DNA from: Flavobacteriales bacterium UBA952
Lineage (GTDB): Bacteria > Bacteroidota > Bacteroidia > Flavobacteriales_D > Crocinitomicaceae
Assembly: GCA_002293185.1 (NCBI GenBank)
Contig: DBCS01000004.1
Location: 467,174 to 531,173, forward strand
Length of the DNA: 64,000 bases
Direction of reading: 5' to 3'
Under the pieces are notes generated by a model. It was not told the DNA's origin, made no database searches, and worked only from the letters and a program-made list of their open reading frames with translations. How positions within the stretch are numbered: the first letter of the stretch is position 1; each line of letters begins with the position of its first letter. Made by a program: the position numbers and the translations under genes. This document shows, in pieces, positions 1 through 7,779 of the stretch.

Positions 1-76
1 ATACGTGTGCATCTTTAAGCTGCTGCATGCTTTGTGCACTTAACAAAAGTTCTGTGCGTTCTAACCAGTTTGTCAT
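1..76 (-). CDS. tcdA: Partial ThiF/HesA-family tRNA threonylcarbamoyladenosine dehydratase (TcdA-like), N-terminus only
   Basis: Only the first 25 codons are in the window; the gene runs off the left edge on the minus strand. The ATG at 74-76 opens a peptide beginning MTNWLERTELLL and continuing to a LKDAHV segment. This resembles the start of TcdA/CsdL proteins, where an N-terminal helix (WLERTELLLG) precedes the Rossmann strand that binds ATP. Family members use ATP to cyclise t6A37 in tRNA to ct6A. A TAATTTTG box on the minus strand (95-102) lies 18 nt upstream and fits a Bacteroidota promoter. It is divergent from the first POT transporter. The call rests on recognition of a short N-terminus only; a related MoeB/ThiF-type E1-like enzyme is the alternative. 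Confidence 0.68.
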   Translation of the reverse strand, partial: MTNWLERTELLLSAQSMQQLKDAHV

Positions 77-94
77 TTTTAGATGATTTCGCGC

Positions 95-102
95 CAAAAT
101 TA
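95..102 (-). promoter_or_regulatory. TAnnTTTG -7 box for tcdA-like gene
   Basis: On the minus strand the bases read TAATTTTG, matching the Bacteroidota primary sigma -7 consensus TAnnTTTG, 18 nt upstream of the ATG at 76. No convincing -33 TTG was identified. Confidence 0.45.
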
Positions 103-133
103 CTATATTCGGCCAAATTAAAGTCAACTAACT

Positions 134-1864
134 ATGGAACAAACGATTCAAAAAGGACACCCGAAAGGTCTTTACCTGCTATTTGTAACAGAGATGTGGG
201 AACGCTTCAGCTACTACGGTATGCGCGCTATTCTCATGCTGTTTATGACCAAAGCTTTGCTTTTTGATTCTGAATTTGCCTCTGGCCTATATGGCAATTA
301 TACAGGTTTGGTGTACCTTACTCCACTCATTGGTGGCTACATCTCTGATCGCTATTGGGGCAATCGGAAATCTATTTTTGTAGGCGGTATCATCATGGCT
401 ATAGGGCAGTTCATGTTATTCTTCTCTGCCAGTTCAATTGGTACGCCAATTGCTTCAATTGCATTTTATATTGGCCTTTTATGTTTGATCATCGGAAACG
501 GTTTCTTCAAGCCGAATATTTCCACGATGGTCAATCAACTTTATGCTCCTGGTGACAAACGCGTAGACGGCGCCTTCTCTATTTTCTACATGGGAATCAA
601 TCTCGGTGCTTTTCTCTCACCACTTGTTTGTGGTACGCTCGCAGAAAAAATTGACTACCGCTGGGGCTTTCTTGCTGCCGGAGTAGGCATGCTTATTGGT
701 GTGGCAGTTTTTGAAATACTCAAAAACAAATATATTGTCTCTGCCGATGGCGAGGTTGTTGGTGGTAAACCAAAACCGTATGAAAAACCTTCCGAAGAAA
801 TTCAAGAACAGGTCGCAAATTCAAGCCCTATTCAGCGCATAGCCATGTGGTTGGCGGTCTACGCTGCCTTGTGGTATGTCTTTATGCAACTCGTTGGTTT
901 TAATTTTGTCTCTACACTGATTTTTGCAACTTCCATTGCTGCATCAGGGTTTGTTATCACCGATCCATCTTTGTCCAAAATTGAACGCTCTCGCATCATC
1001 GTCATTTATATTATTGCCTTTTTTGTGATCTTCTTTTGGTCTGCTTTTGAACAAGCAGGGGCCTCACTGACGCTTTTTGCTGATCAACAAACAGACCGAA
1101 CCATTTTTGGCTGGGAAATGCCGGCCTCCTACTTTCAATCTGTGAATCCTTTAGCAATTATCATCTTTGCTCCTCTTTTTGCCGTGCTCTGGGGTTATCT
1201 TGGCAAACGTAACATGGAACCTGCATCACCTGTCAAACAAGCAGTAGGCTTATTCTTATTAGCAATAGGATACTTCATTATTGCTGTTGGGGTATCGGGT
1301 GTAGAAGGCTCGTCCAAAACGAGTATGTTCTGGTTGCTCAGTATGTACATGGTGCACACTCTAGGTGAGCTCTGTCTTTCGCCAATTGGCTTGTCTATGG
1401 TAGCACGTTTGGCTCCATTGCGCTTAGGTTCTTTGCTCATGGGCATTTGGTTCATGAGTAACGCCATGGCCAATGACTTTGCTGGCATGCTCTCTAAATT
1501 ATATCCAGAACAATATGTAAGTGTAAGTGCCGTAATTTCACAAGAAGAAACGAGTAAAGTCCAATTGTTGGAACGAAAAGAAGGCAAAGACGAACTCTTA
1601 GCTGAACCCAAAACCTTCGGCGACCAAGACTATGTGGCTATTTCCTCTGTCAACTTTAGTGAAATCCAGAAGAAAGCAAACAGAGATCTCGCCTTTAAAC
1701 AAATTACCACCAATTCTAAAGTGCAAGAAAAATCTTTCTTTGGCTTTAAGGTGAACTCTCTATATAGTTTCTTTATGGTGTTTGTCTTTATGGGCGGAAT
1801 CGCAGCCATTATTTTATTCTTGCTCCAAAAGAAACTACTTTCCATGATGCACGGCATCCGTTAA
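134..1864 (+). CDS. POT/PTR-family proton-dependent oligopeptide transporter (first of a tandem pair)
   Basis: A 576-residue inner-membrane MFS symporter expected to import di/tripeptides with protons. The N-terminal helix carries the POT signature ExxERF (EMWERF, residues 20-25), followed by the conserved GNGFFKPNIS stretch near residue 121 and FYMGINLGAF near 151. The EQAG segment near 306 and FQSVNPL near 334 are also typical of the family. Unusual is an extra hydrophilic stretch of about 85 residues (roughly 456-540) before the last helix, rich in Lys/Glu. The next gene is a second POT protein 15 nt downstream, so the two are probably co-transcribed. Substrate specificity cannot be read from sequence. 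The ATG start at 134 gives the expected short N-terminus. Confidence 0.93.
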   Translation: MEQTIQKGHPKGLYLLFVTEMWERFSYYGMRAILMLFMTKALLFDSEFASGLYGNYTGLVYLTPLIGGYISDRYWGNRKSIFVGGIIMAIGQFMLFFSASSIGTPIASIAFYIGLLCLIIGNGFFKPNISTMVNQLYAPGDKRVDGAFSIFYMGINLGAFLSPLVCGTLAEKIDYRWGFLAAGVGMLIGVAVFEILKNKYIVSADGEVVGGKPKPYEKPSEEIQEQVANSSPIQRIAMWLAVYAALWYVFMQLVGFNFVSTLIFATSIAASGFVITDPSLSKIERSRIIVIYIIAFFVIFFWSAFEQAGASLTLFADQQTDRTIFGWEMPASYFQSVNPLAIIIFAPLFAVLWGYLGKRNMEPASPVKQAVGLFLLAIGYFIIAVGVSGVEGSSKTSMFWLLSMYMVHTLGELCLSPIGLSMVARLAPLRLGSLLMGIWFMSNAMANDFAGMLSKLYPEQYVSVSAVISQEETSKVQLLERKEGKDELLAEPKTFGDQDYVAISSVNFSEIQKKANRDLAFKQITTNSKVQEKSFFGFKVNSLYSFFMVFVFMGGIAAIILFLLQKKLLSMMHGIR

Positions 1865-1879
1865 ATTTAAAATTCACCT

Positions 1880-3496
1880 ATGTTTGGTTCAAAACATCCA
1901 AAAGCGCTCCCCTTTCTCTTCTTATCAGAAATGTGGGAGCGTTTCGGTTATTACCTCATGATTGGTATTTTCACGCTTTATCTTAAAGATACAGAGCGTG
2001 GATTCGGGCTCAATGAAGCACAAGCGAGCGACCTCTACGGCACGTTCATCGCACTCGTTTTTTTAACACCTTTTATCGGTGGCTTGTTAGCTGACCGCAT
2101 CTTAGGCTATCGAAAATCAATTATTATCGGTGGTATTTTAATGGGATTAGGATACATTCTAATGTCGATTAAAGATTTGAATTTCTTGTATCTATCCATG
2201 ACCCTAATTATTCTTGGGAATGGTTTTTTCAAACCAAACATTTCTACCCTCTTAGGGAATGTATATAACGAAGCGTCCTATAAAGCCCGCAAAGACGCAG
2301 GATACAACATTTTTTATATGGGGATCAATATCGGGGCGTTTATCTGTAATTTCTTTGGTGCAGCGCTTTACAATATGTACGGTTGGTACGCCGCTTTTTG
2401 GGCAGCGGGTGTAGGGATGTTCATTGGTGTGGTTGTTTTTATCATTGGCACCAAACACTATAAACACGCCGATCAGATCAAACCAGTGAGTGCTACGGAT
2501 ATGCCACTACTCAAAATATTGGGCACTATTTTGCTTCCTGCGGTCATTTTTGGGCTCATACCACTGACTTTTGAAACACCTTTGGTGGGCTCGAAATCTA
2601 CCGATGCCTTTCTCTTTGGCTGCATTCCTGTTGTTTTCTTTTATATTCACCTTTATCGCAAATCACCAGCCACTGAAAAACCACAAATTGGCGCCATGCT
2701 CTCTATTTTTGCAGTAGTTATCGCTTTTTGGGCTATTTTCAAGCAGAATGGTTCTACGATGAATACTTGGGCCATGAATTATACAGACCGCGAGGTACCT
2801 GTTGTTGTTCAACCGCTAACCACCCAGCTCAAACTTTCCGAAGAGATTACGTATTCAAAAGACAGCGTTCCATTTATAGACAAGCAATTTCGCGTCGTAG
2901 AAAAGAACAAAAAAGTCTTAGCGTACCCCTCTTACTTCAATAATCAAGCAGCAAACAAACTTCCCAAAGAAGGCGCAACGATTCGTGTATTCAATACCAA
3001 TTTATTTCAGAGCGTAAATCCATTTTGGGTCATTGCTTTAACGCCTCTGGTCGTCGCATTTTTTGCATTTCTAAATCGAAAAGGTAAAGAACCCTCTACG
3101 CCTACCAAAATTGCCTTTGGGCTGCTTATCTCGGCGCTCTCCTGCCTTGTGATGGTTGGCGCAGTTTATGCCTCGAATAATGGTGCTGACAAATCTTCAG
3201 CATGGTGGTTTATTAGTTCTTATGCCGTGATTACCATCGGAGAACTATTTCTGAGCCCAATGGGCTTGTCTTTGGTTTCTAAATTGAGCCCTGCCCGCCT
3301 TACCTCATTAATGATGGGCGGTTGGTTTTTGGCTACGTCTATCGGGAATAAACTTTCTGGGGTGCTCAGTTCTATGTGGGATGGCTACGAGCAGAAAGTC
3401 AACTTTTTCTATGTAAACTTCGTCCTATTAGGATTGGCAGCGCTATTGCTTTTTGGTATGTTGCGCAAGCTCAACAAGATCTTTAGCCAGTACTAG
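1880..3496 (+). CDS. POT/PTR-family proton-dependent oligopeptide transporter (second of a tandem pair)
   Basis: A 538-residue polytopic membrane protein paralogous to the preceding gene. It has the POT motif SEMWERFGYY (residues 16-25), the GNGFFKPNIS segment and FYMGINIGAF. It differs from its neighbour in where the extra hydrophilic stretch lies: here roughly residues 299-373 are inserted between helices in the C-terminal half, just before FQSVNPF. The differing inserts suggest separate history and possibly distinct substrates. The stop TAG (3494-3496) interlocks with the stop of the convergent gene on the other strand (3493-3495). Predicted role is proton-coupled peptide uptake. Confidence 0.93.
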   Translation: MFGSKHPKALPFLFLSEMWERFGYYLMIGIFTLYLKDTERGFGLNEAQASDLYGTFIALVFLTPFIGGLLADRILGYRKSIIIGGILMGLGYILMSIKDLNFLYLSMTLIILGNGFFKPNISTLLGNVYNEASYKARKDAGYNIFYMGINIGAFICNFFGAALYNMYGWYAAFWAAGVGMFIGVVVFIIGTKHYKHADQIKPVSATDMPLLKILGTILLPAVIFGLIPLTFETPLVGSKSTDAFLFGCIPVVFFYIHLYRKSPATEKPQIGAMLSIFAVVIAFWAIFKQNGSTMNTWAMNYTDREVPVVVQPLTTQLKLSEEITYSKDSVPFIDKQFRVVEKNKKVLAYPSYFNNQAANKLPKEGATIRVFNTNLFQSVNPFWVIALTPLVVAFFAFLNRKGKEPSTPTKIAFGLLISALSCLVMVGAVYASNNGADKSSAWWFISSYAVITIGELFLSPMGLSLVSKLSPARLTSLMMGGWFLATSIGNKLSGVLSSMWDGYEQKVNFFYVNFVLLGLAALLLFGMLRKLNKIFSQY

Positions 3497-4059
3497 CCGA
3501 TTCGCTTCTGAACCAAAGCAGCTACCTTTTGATAAAAATGTTGGGGTTGGTAGGTACGCCATTCGATTTCTTCGAGTTCTCCTCCCATCACAAAATAGTG
3601 GTCAATACCCACCTGTTCAAACTCTCGAATGACATGGTCGTGGAAGTTGACCATGGCTATCCAGCCGTCTTCGACGTCATCAAACCATTCTTCGTAGTAG
3701 CAGTCGTCGGAATGATGAAAATTGAGCACATTTTCTCCAATCAAAATAAACGCAGCAATTCCCGATTCAATTAAAAGATCAATGACCTCCCGCTTAAATA
3801 GCATGATATCGTTTTCAATGGCATCATTCCATTCACCGATAAGTTCAATAATAGCAAACTGCTCGTCGTAGTCCACAAAAAGAATCTTTATAAATAATGT
3901 TGGTGAGCCGAATTCATCCCATTGCGGATGAATATAAAAATTGTAGATGGTGTTGCTAAATGCAAATTCGCTGTACTCACGGCCATAAAATGGAGAGCTG
4001 GGGTCTTCGTCAGCAATGTAGTAGCCACGCCAATTGTAAAAGGGTTCAACGAAATGCAT
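3493..4059 (-). CDS. Conserved hypothetical acidic protein
   Basis: A 188-residue protein I do not recognise. It is strongly acidic and aromatic-rich, with no signal peptide or membrane segment, so it is probably cytoplasmic. The segment around residues 100-140 is dense in Asp, Glu and His (LNFHHSDDC, then DDVEDGW, then NFHDHV). Metal binding is possible but not shown. It lies divergently from trmB. A TAATTTTG box at 4064-4071 sits exactly 4 nt before the ATG, suggesting a leaderless transcript. Convergent with the second POT gene, sharing two of three stop-codon bases. Reality of the gene is supported by its length and its promoter-like upstream box. Confidence 0.75.
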   Translation of the reverse strand: MHFVEPFYNWRGYYIADEDPSSPFYGREYSEFAFSNTIYNFYIHPQWDEFGSPTLFIKILFVDYDEQFAIIELIGEWNDAIENDIMLFKREVIDLLIESGIAAFILIGENVLNFHHSDDCYYEEWFDDVEDGWIAMVNFHDHVIREFEQVGIDHYFVMGGELEEIEWRTYQPQHFYQKVAALVQKRIG

Positions 4060-4063
4060 GCCG

Positions 4064-4071
4064 CAAAATTA
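4064..4071 (-). promoter_or_regulatory. TAnnTTTG box 4 nt before the ATG at 4059
   Basis: The minus strand reads TAATTTTG, then four bases (4063-4060), then ATG at 4059. With the usual transcription start a few bases after this element, the mRNA would begin at or next to the start codon. No clear -33 TTG is visible. Confidence 0.5.
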
Positions 4072-4083
4072 CAAGGAATCTCT

Positions 4084-4091
4084 TAACTTTG
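4084..4091 (+). promoter_or_regulatory. TAnnTTTG box 4 nt before the GTG of trmB
   Basis: TAACTTTG is followed by CCTT and then the GTG start at 4096. It lies back to back with the minus-strand box at 4064-4071, so two divergent candidate promoters occupy under 30 bp. No clear -33 TTG at the usual distance. Confidence 0.5.
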
Positions 4092-4095
4092 CCTT

Positions 4096-4767
4096 GTGGG
4101 AAAAGATAAGTTAAAACGATTTGCAGCCATTAAAACGTTTGCAAACGTTCACGAGCCCGTCATGGGCGAAGCTTTCGCTTTGAAAGGGAAATGGAGACAA
4201 GAAGTTTTTGGTAACAACAACCCAATTATTTTAGAATTAGGTTGCGGTAAAGGTGAATACGCAGTTGGGATGGGCAGCCATTTTACAGCGCAGAATTTCA
4301 TTGGTGTAGACCTCAAAGGCAACCGCATTTATATTGGTGCCAAAGAGGCGCTCGAATCCAATCTTGCAAACGTTGCCTTTTTGCGCACCCGTATCGATTT
4401 TATCCTCGATTACTTCGAAGATGGAGAAGTCGACGAAATTTGGCTCACGTTTTCGGACCCTCAACCCCAAAAAGCACGCAAAAGGCTGTCGTCGCCAATT
4501 TTTACAGCGCGCTACAAAAAAATCCTGAAACCAGGTGGTATCATACACATGAAAACCGATTCCGATGTGCTCTTCGATTACACACTCGAACAAATTGAAG
4601 AACACGGCCATCACATGTTAGCGTGCTACCCCGACCTCTACGCCAATTTACCCGCAGATCTCGATACAAAAACCCGAGAAATCTTTCATATCAAAACCTA
4701 TTATGAAACATTTTTTAGCAAGCGGGGCCACGTCATCAAATATTGTAAATTCAGGTTGAAAGACTAA
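4096..4767 (+). CDS. trmB: tRNA (guanine-N7-)-methyltransferase TrmB
   Basis: A 223-residue cytoplasmic Rossmann-fold methyltransferase that places m7G at position 46 of tRNA using S-adenosylmethionine. The SAM-binding glycine motif ILELGCGKGEY spans about residues 45-55. The family motif WLTFSDPQPQKARKR at about 116-130 is the TrmB-specific region normally written PDPWPKxRHxKRR, here with QPQ replacing the WPK portion. The start is GTG, chosen because MGKDKLKRFA is the conserved N-terminus of the family. No upstream alternative is better. The gene stands alone, facing a glycosyltransferase convergently 15 nt beyond its stop. Confidence 0.93.
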   Translation: MGKDKLKRFAAIKTFANVHEPVMGEAFALKGKWRQEVFGNNNPIILELGCGKGEYAVGMGSHFTAQNFIGVDLKGNRIYIGAKEALESNLANVAFLRTRIDFILDYFEDGEVDEIWLTFSDPQPQKARKRLSSPIFTARYKKILKPGGIIHMKTDSDVLFDYTLEQIEEHGHHMLACYPDLYANLPADLDTKTREIFHIKTYYETFFSKRGHVIKYCKFRLKD

Positions 4768-4782
4768 CGCTTTGATTTTTCT

Positions 4783-5652
4783 TTAGCGAATGATCGTGTA
4801 GTTGGCATAATTGGTATCAATGCCCATCCATTTAAGGATATTTTTGAGTCGGTTTTTTAAAGTACGTTTGCGCCGGCTGATATCTACATCAAAATTCCAG
4901 TTTCGCTCAGACAGCCGTTCATTAATCCATTGGGGGTGTGTACCATCAAAGCGTGCAAGCTCATGGATATGATCTTCGTAGTCAAATGCTTCAGCTTCCT
5001 TAATGTTTTTCTCGAGCCAGGCGTCGTCGTGCCAAAGCTTATGAAAGCGCTCTTGTTTGCGCTGCATGGACCAGGGGTCCTTGACCCAGCCGTAATGAAA
5101 CACGCGCGCGTTGGCAGACGCTACTTTAAGTTTCTGATCAGGGGTTTTGCGAAATCCTTGCGCATCGCGAAAAGAAAAAATACCTCTTCCTGGCTTTATT
5201 ATTCTTATTTCCTTTTTATACCAATTGTTAGATACGCCTATGTAATCGTAAGAGCCGTAAAAATGAAGGTAATCAAACAACAAACCATCTACATCTTGAT
5301 CGTGCTGAAAACGAGTCATTGCTTTTAAAATATGCAGATGGTCGTCTTGATGCATGACTTCATCGCCTTGGATGTAAATAGCCCAATCGGCAGCGGGATC
5401 TATAGCTGCAAGTGCTTTGTCGGTCTCGACGGCAAGTACTCGGCCGTTTTCTCTAAGGGAGTCGTCCCAGGTAGTTTGAATAATTTTGACTTTGGGGTCT
5501 ATGTTTTGTATGAGTCCGAGGGTGTCGTCGTCGGAGTTACCCACCGCCACGATCACTTCGTCGCAGAGGGGTAAAATAGACTGAATAGAGGCTACGATCG
5601 GATAATCGAGTAGTATGGCATTTCGAATAAAGGTAAAGCCGCTAACTTTCAA
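4783..5652 (-). CDS. Family 2 glycosyltransferase
   Basis: A 289-residue GT-A-fold glycosyltransferase, cytoplasmic or peripheral to the membrane. The N-terminus MKVSGFTFIRNA and the acidic segment VGNSDDDTLGL (about residues 56-66) are typical of GT2 enzymes. IYIQGDEVMHQDD near residues 92-104 carries the region that normally holds the metal-binding acidic motif. The start codon is TTG, three nucleotides after the gatC stop, so it is probably translated from the gatC message. The sugar donor and acceptor are unknown; surface polysaccharide or glycolipid synthesis is an inference. The C-terminal tail is basic (RRKRTLKNRLKN). Confidence 0.87.
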   Translation of the reverse strand: MKVSGFTFIRNAILLDYPIVASIQSILPLCDEVIVAVGNSDDDTLGLIQNIDPKVKIIQTTWDDSLRENGRVLAVETDKALAAIDPAADWAIYIQGDEVMHQDDHLHILKAMTRFQHDQDVDGLLFDYLHFYGSYDYIGVSNNWYKKEIRIIKPGRGIFSFRDAQGFRKTPDQKLKVASANARVFHYGWVKDPWSMQRKQERFHKLWHDDAWLEKNIKEAEAFDYEDHIHELARFDGTHPQWINERLSERNWNFDVDISRRKRTLKNRLKNILKWMGIDTNYANYTIIR

Positions 5653-5655
5653 GCT

Positions 5656-5946
5656 TTATTTATCTAATACTTTAGGGATTCTAAAATAGTCTGAATCTTT
5701 TTTAGGGGCATTGCGCAGTGCCTCTTCATGGCTAACGCTTTGTGCGACTTCATCGTTGCGCAATCTATTGACCTCTTCGGACATAAAAATGAGGGGTTCA
5801 ACACCGGTGGTATCGAGCTCAGAGAGTTTGTCTACAAAAGCAATCATGCGTTGCAGATCTTGACGAATGGCCACTTTTTGTGGACCTGCAAAAGACAACC
5901 TAGACAGATGCGCAATATGATCGATAAGGGCTTCATTGACTTCCAT
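5656..5946 (-). CDS. gatC: Asp-tRNA(Asn)/Glu-tRNA(Gln) amidotransferase subunit C
   Basis: A 96-residue subunit of the GatCAB amidotransferase that converts Glu-tRNA(Gln) and/or Asp-tRNA(Asn) to the amidated forms. The N-terminal helix region IDHIAHLSRLSF and the C-terminal LRNDEVAQSVSHEEAL followed by APKKDSDYFRIPKVL are characteristic of GatC. gatA and gatB are not in the window. The ATG at 5946 is preceded by TAACTTTG four nt upstream (5951-5958). The glycosyltransferase follows directly downstream. Confidence 0.92.
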   Translation of the reverse strand: MEVNEALIDHIAHLSRLSFAGPQKVAIRQDLQRMIAFVDKLSELDTTGVEPLIFMSEEVNRLRNDEVAQSVSHEEALRNAPKKDSDYFRIPKVLDK

Positions 5947-5950
5947 AAGA

Positions 5951-5958
5951 CAAAGTTA
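5951..5958 (-). promoter_or_regulatory. TAnnTTTG box 4 nt before the ATG of gatC
   Basis: The minus strand reads TAACTTTG, TCTT, then ATG at 5946. The box lies inside the 9-nt gap and the 3' end of plsC, so gatC may have its own promoter despite the close spacing. Confidence 0.45.
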
Positions 5959-6723
5959 CACTTTTTTAAATAGTTGCGGATGCGCTGCTCGAATAGGTGC
6001 TTCAATTATGCCAAAGCATTTAGCACTCAGTGCTTCCAAACTTGAACTTTGAATTTCTTCTATAGCAATGAAAGGATGAATGAATACCTCAACCACTCCA
6101 GGATGCGCAGGCCCTAGTAATTGCGTAGGATCTGAGAATAAATGAAAATTCTGCGTAAATGTGAGCGGAACGATCGGAACATTTAAATGTTGAGCCAGGC
6201 GAAATGCACCATTTTTAAAAGGCATCATTTGTGGAATATTTTCTTCTGGAATAGTGCCCTCGGGAAAAATAACGATAGACCAACCGTCGTTTATGGCTTT
6301 TTTGGCTTGTACCAAAGCCTGCCCTGCTTTGGTTTTATCCTTGCGATAGACCGGAATATTCAAGGCCTTAAAATAGGTTTTGACAATCGGATAATTGAGG
6401 AGTTCTGCTTTACCCAAAAAAGAGAAAGGGTGCTCGGGTAAAATCGAATGTAGTAAGAAAATATCGAGGTAAGAACTATGGTTGGAAATGATGATGAATG
6501 GCGCTTTTGGAAGTGCAGCCCTTGTCTTGACACGCACCGGATAAAAGCATAAAATACGAATGAGCCAACTCCACAAAATAAATACTTGAAAGCTTTTTTT
6601 ACGCCACCTGGATTTAAGCTGCAGGGTCCAGAATAAGGGATACAACAAAATTGCAAATACAAAAAATACGACTGCGATGTAGAGCTTCCAAAGTAGACCA
6701 AAAAAACCAGTGATTTTTTGCAT
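5956..6723 (-). CDS. plsC: 1-acyl-sn-glycerol-3-phosphate acyltransferase (PlsC family)
   Basis: A 255-residue membrane-associated acyltransferase that makes phosphatidic acid from lysophosphatidic acid in phospholipid synthesis. Two hydrophobic stretches lie in the first 60 residues. The catalytic HX4D motif is NHSSYLD (His82, Asp87) and the glycerophosphate-binding motif is FPEGT (153-157). The ATG at 6723 is preceded by TAACTTTG four nt upstream. The downstream gatC starts 9 nt after this stop. Acyl-chain preference cannot be inferred. Confidence 0.9.
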   Translation of the reverse strand: MQKITGFFGLLWKLYIAVVFFVFAILLYPLFWTLQLKSRWRKKSFQVFILWSWLIRILCFYPVRVKTRAALPKAPFIIISNHSSYLDIFLLHSILPEHPFSFLGKAELLNYPIVKTYFKALNIPVYRKDKTKAGQALVQAKKAINDGWSIVIFPEGTIPEENIPQMMPFKNGAFRLAQHLNVPIVPLTFTQNFHLFSDPTQLLGPAHPGVVEVFIHPFIAIEEIQSSSLEALSAKCFGIIEAPIRAAHPQLFKKV

Positions 6724-6727
6724 GGTT

Positions 6728-6735
6728 CAAAGTTA
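6728..6735 (-). promoter_or_regulatory. TAnnTTTG box 4 nt before the ATG of plsC
   Basis: The minus strand reads TAACTTTG, AACC, ATG. It is the third box in this region with exactly four bases to the start codon on this strand. Confidence 0.45.
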
Positions 6736-6781
6736 ACAATAAGCATGTAGCATTTGCGTCACAAAAACGCTGCAAAATGAC

Positions 6782-6789
6782 TAATTTTG
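6782..6789 (+). promoter_or_regulatory. TAnnTTTG box upstream of trpS
   Basis: TAATTTTG ends 15 nt before the ATG at 6805. Its presence overlapping the in-frame TTG at 6787 argues that the upstream TTG is not the start. Confidence 0.45.
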
Positions 6790-6804
6790 AACAAAATTGA
6801 ACAC

Positions 6805-7773
6805 ATGTCTCGCATCTTAACCGGAATACAAAGCACAGGAACTCCGCACTTGGGAAATATCCTAGGCGCTATTCTCCCTGCTATCCGCTTGGCTCAAAAC
6901 CCTTCCAATGAATCTTTTTTGTTCATTGCCGACATGCATTCCCTTACCCAAATTAAAGACGGAAGCACGCTGCGCAACAACACCTATGCCACCGCAGCAA
7001 CTTGGTTAGCTTTTGGCTTAAACCCAGCGCAAACGGTTTTTTACCGTCAGTCTGACATCCCTGAAGTAACAGAACTTGCCTGGTACTTACTTTGTCAGTA
7101 TCCGTTTCAAAGACTAACACTCGCGCACTCTTTTAAAGACAAAGCAGATCGGCTAGACGACGTCAATGGCGGGTTATTCACCTACCCTATTTTAATGGCT
7201 GCTGATATCCTACTTTACGATGCCGAAATTGTACCTGTGGGCAAAGACCAAAAACAGCACATCGAAATGGCGAGAGATGTTGCCAATCGTTTCAACCTCA
7301 CCTACGGAGACACCTTTGTGTTGCCAGAAGAACAAATACAGCCCGACACCATGCTCATTCCAGGTACCGACGGTGAAAAGATGAGTAAGTCAAGAAATAA
7401 CTATATCGATATCTTCTTATCAGAAAAGCAGTTGCGCAAACAAGTGATGTCTATTGTTTCAGACAGTACTCCGCTAGAGGAGCCTAAAAACCCCGACACT
7501 TGCCACACCTTTGCCTTGTACAAATTACTGGCAAATGAAAGCCAAGTAGAACAAATGCGCGCCAGTTATATCGGTGGCAACTACGGCTACGGACACGCCA
7601 AGCAAGCACTTTTTGAATTGATTCTTGAAAAATTCAGTACTGAACGTGCACGCTTTGATCACCTGATGGCACATCCAGAAGAAATTGCCGCCGCACTTGA
7701 AATTGGTGCTAAAAAGGCACGTGTTGTGGCACAAGAAGTCTTGCAACGCGCGAGGCAGAAAGTAGGTTACTAA
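6805..7773 (+). CDS. trpS: Tryptophanyl-tRNA synthetase
   Basis: A 322-residue class I aminoacyl-tRNA synthetase that charges tRNA(Trp). The N-terminus MSRILTGIQSTGTPHLGN contains the HIGH-equivalent motif (PHLGN), and GEKMSKSRNN is the KMSKS loop. YPILMAADILLY is the conserved Trp-pocket helix and GKDQKQHIEMARD is typical of the family. An in-frame TTG lies six codons upstream at 6787, but the ATG at 6805 matches the usual family start. Downstream, 6 nt away and convergent, is a remnant of a TonB-dependent receptor. Confidence 0.95.
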   Translation: MSRILTGIQSTGTPHLGNILGAILPAIRLAQNPSNESFLFIADMHSLTQIKDGSTLRNNTYATAATWLAFGLNPAQTVFYRQSDIPEVTELAWYLLCQYPFQRLTLAHSFKDKADRLDDVNGGLFTYPILMAADILLYDAEIVPVGKDQKQHIEMARDVANRFNLTYGDTFVLPEEQIQPDTMLIPGTDGEKMSKSRNNYIDIFLSEKQLRKQVMSIVSDSTPLEEPKNPDTCHTFALYKLLANESQVEQMRASYIGGNYGYGHAKQALFELILEKFSTERARFDHLMAHPEEIAAALEIGAKKARVVAQEVLQRARQKVGY

Positions 7774-7779
7774 AACTAT

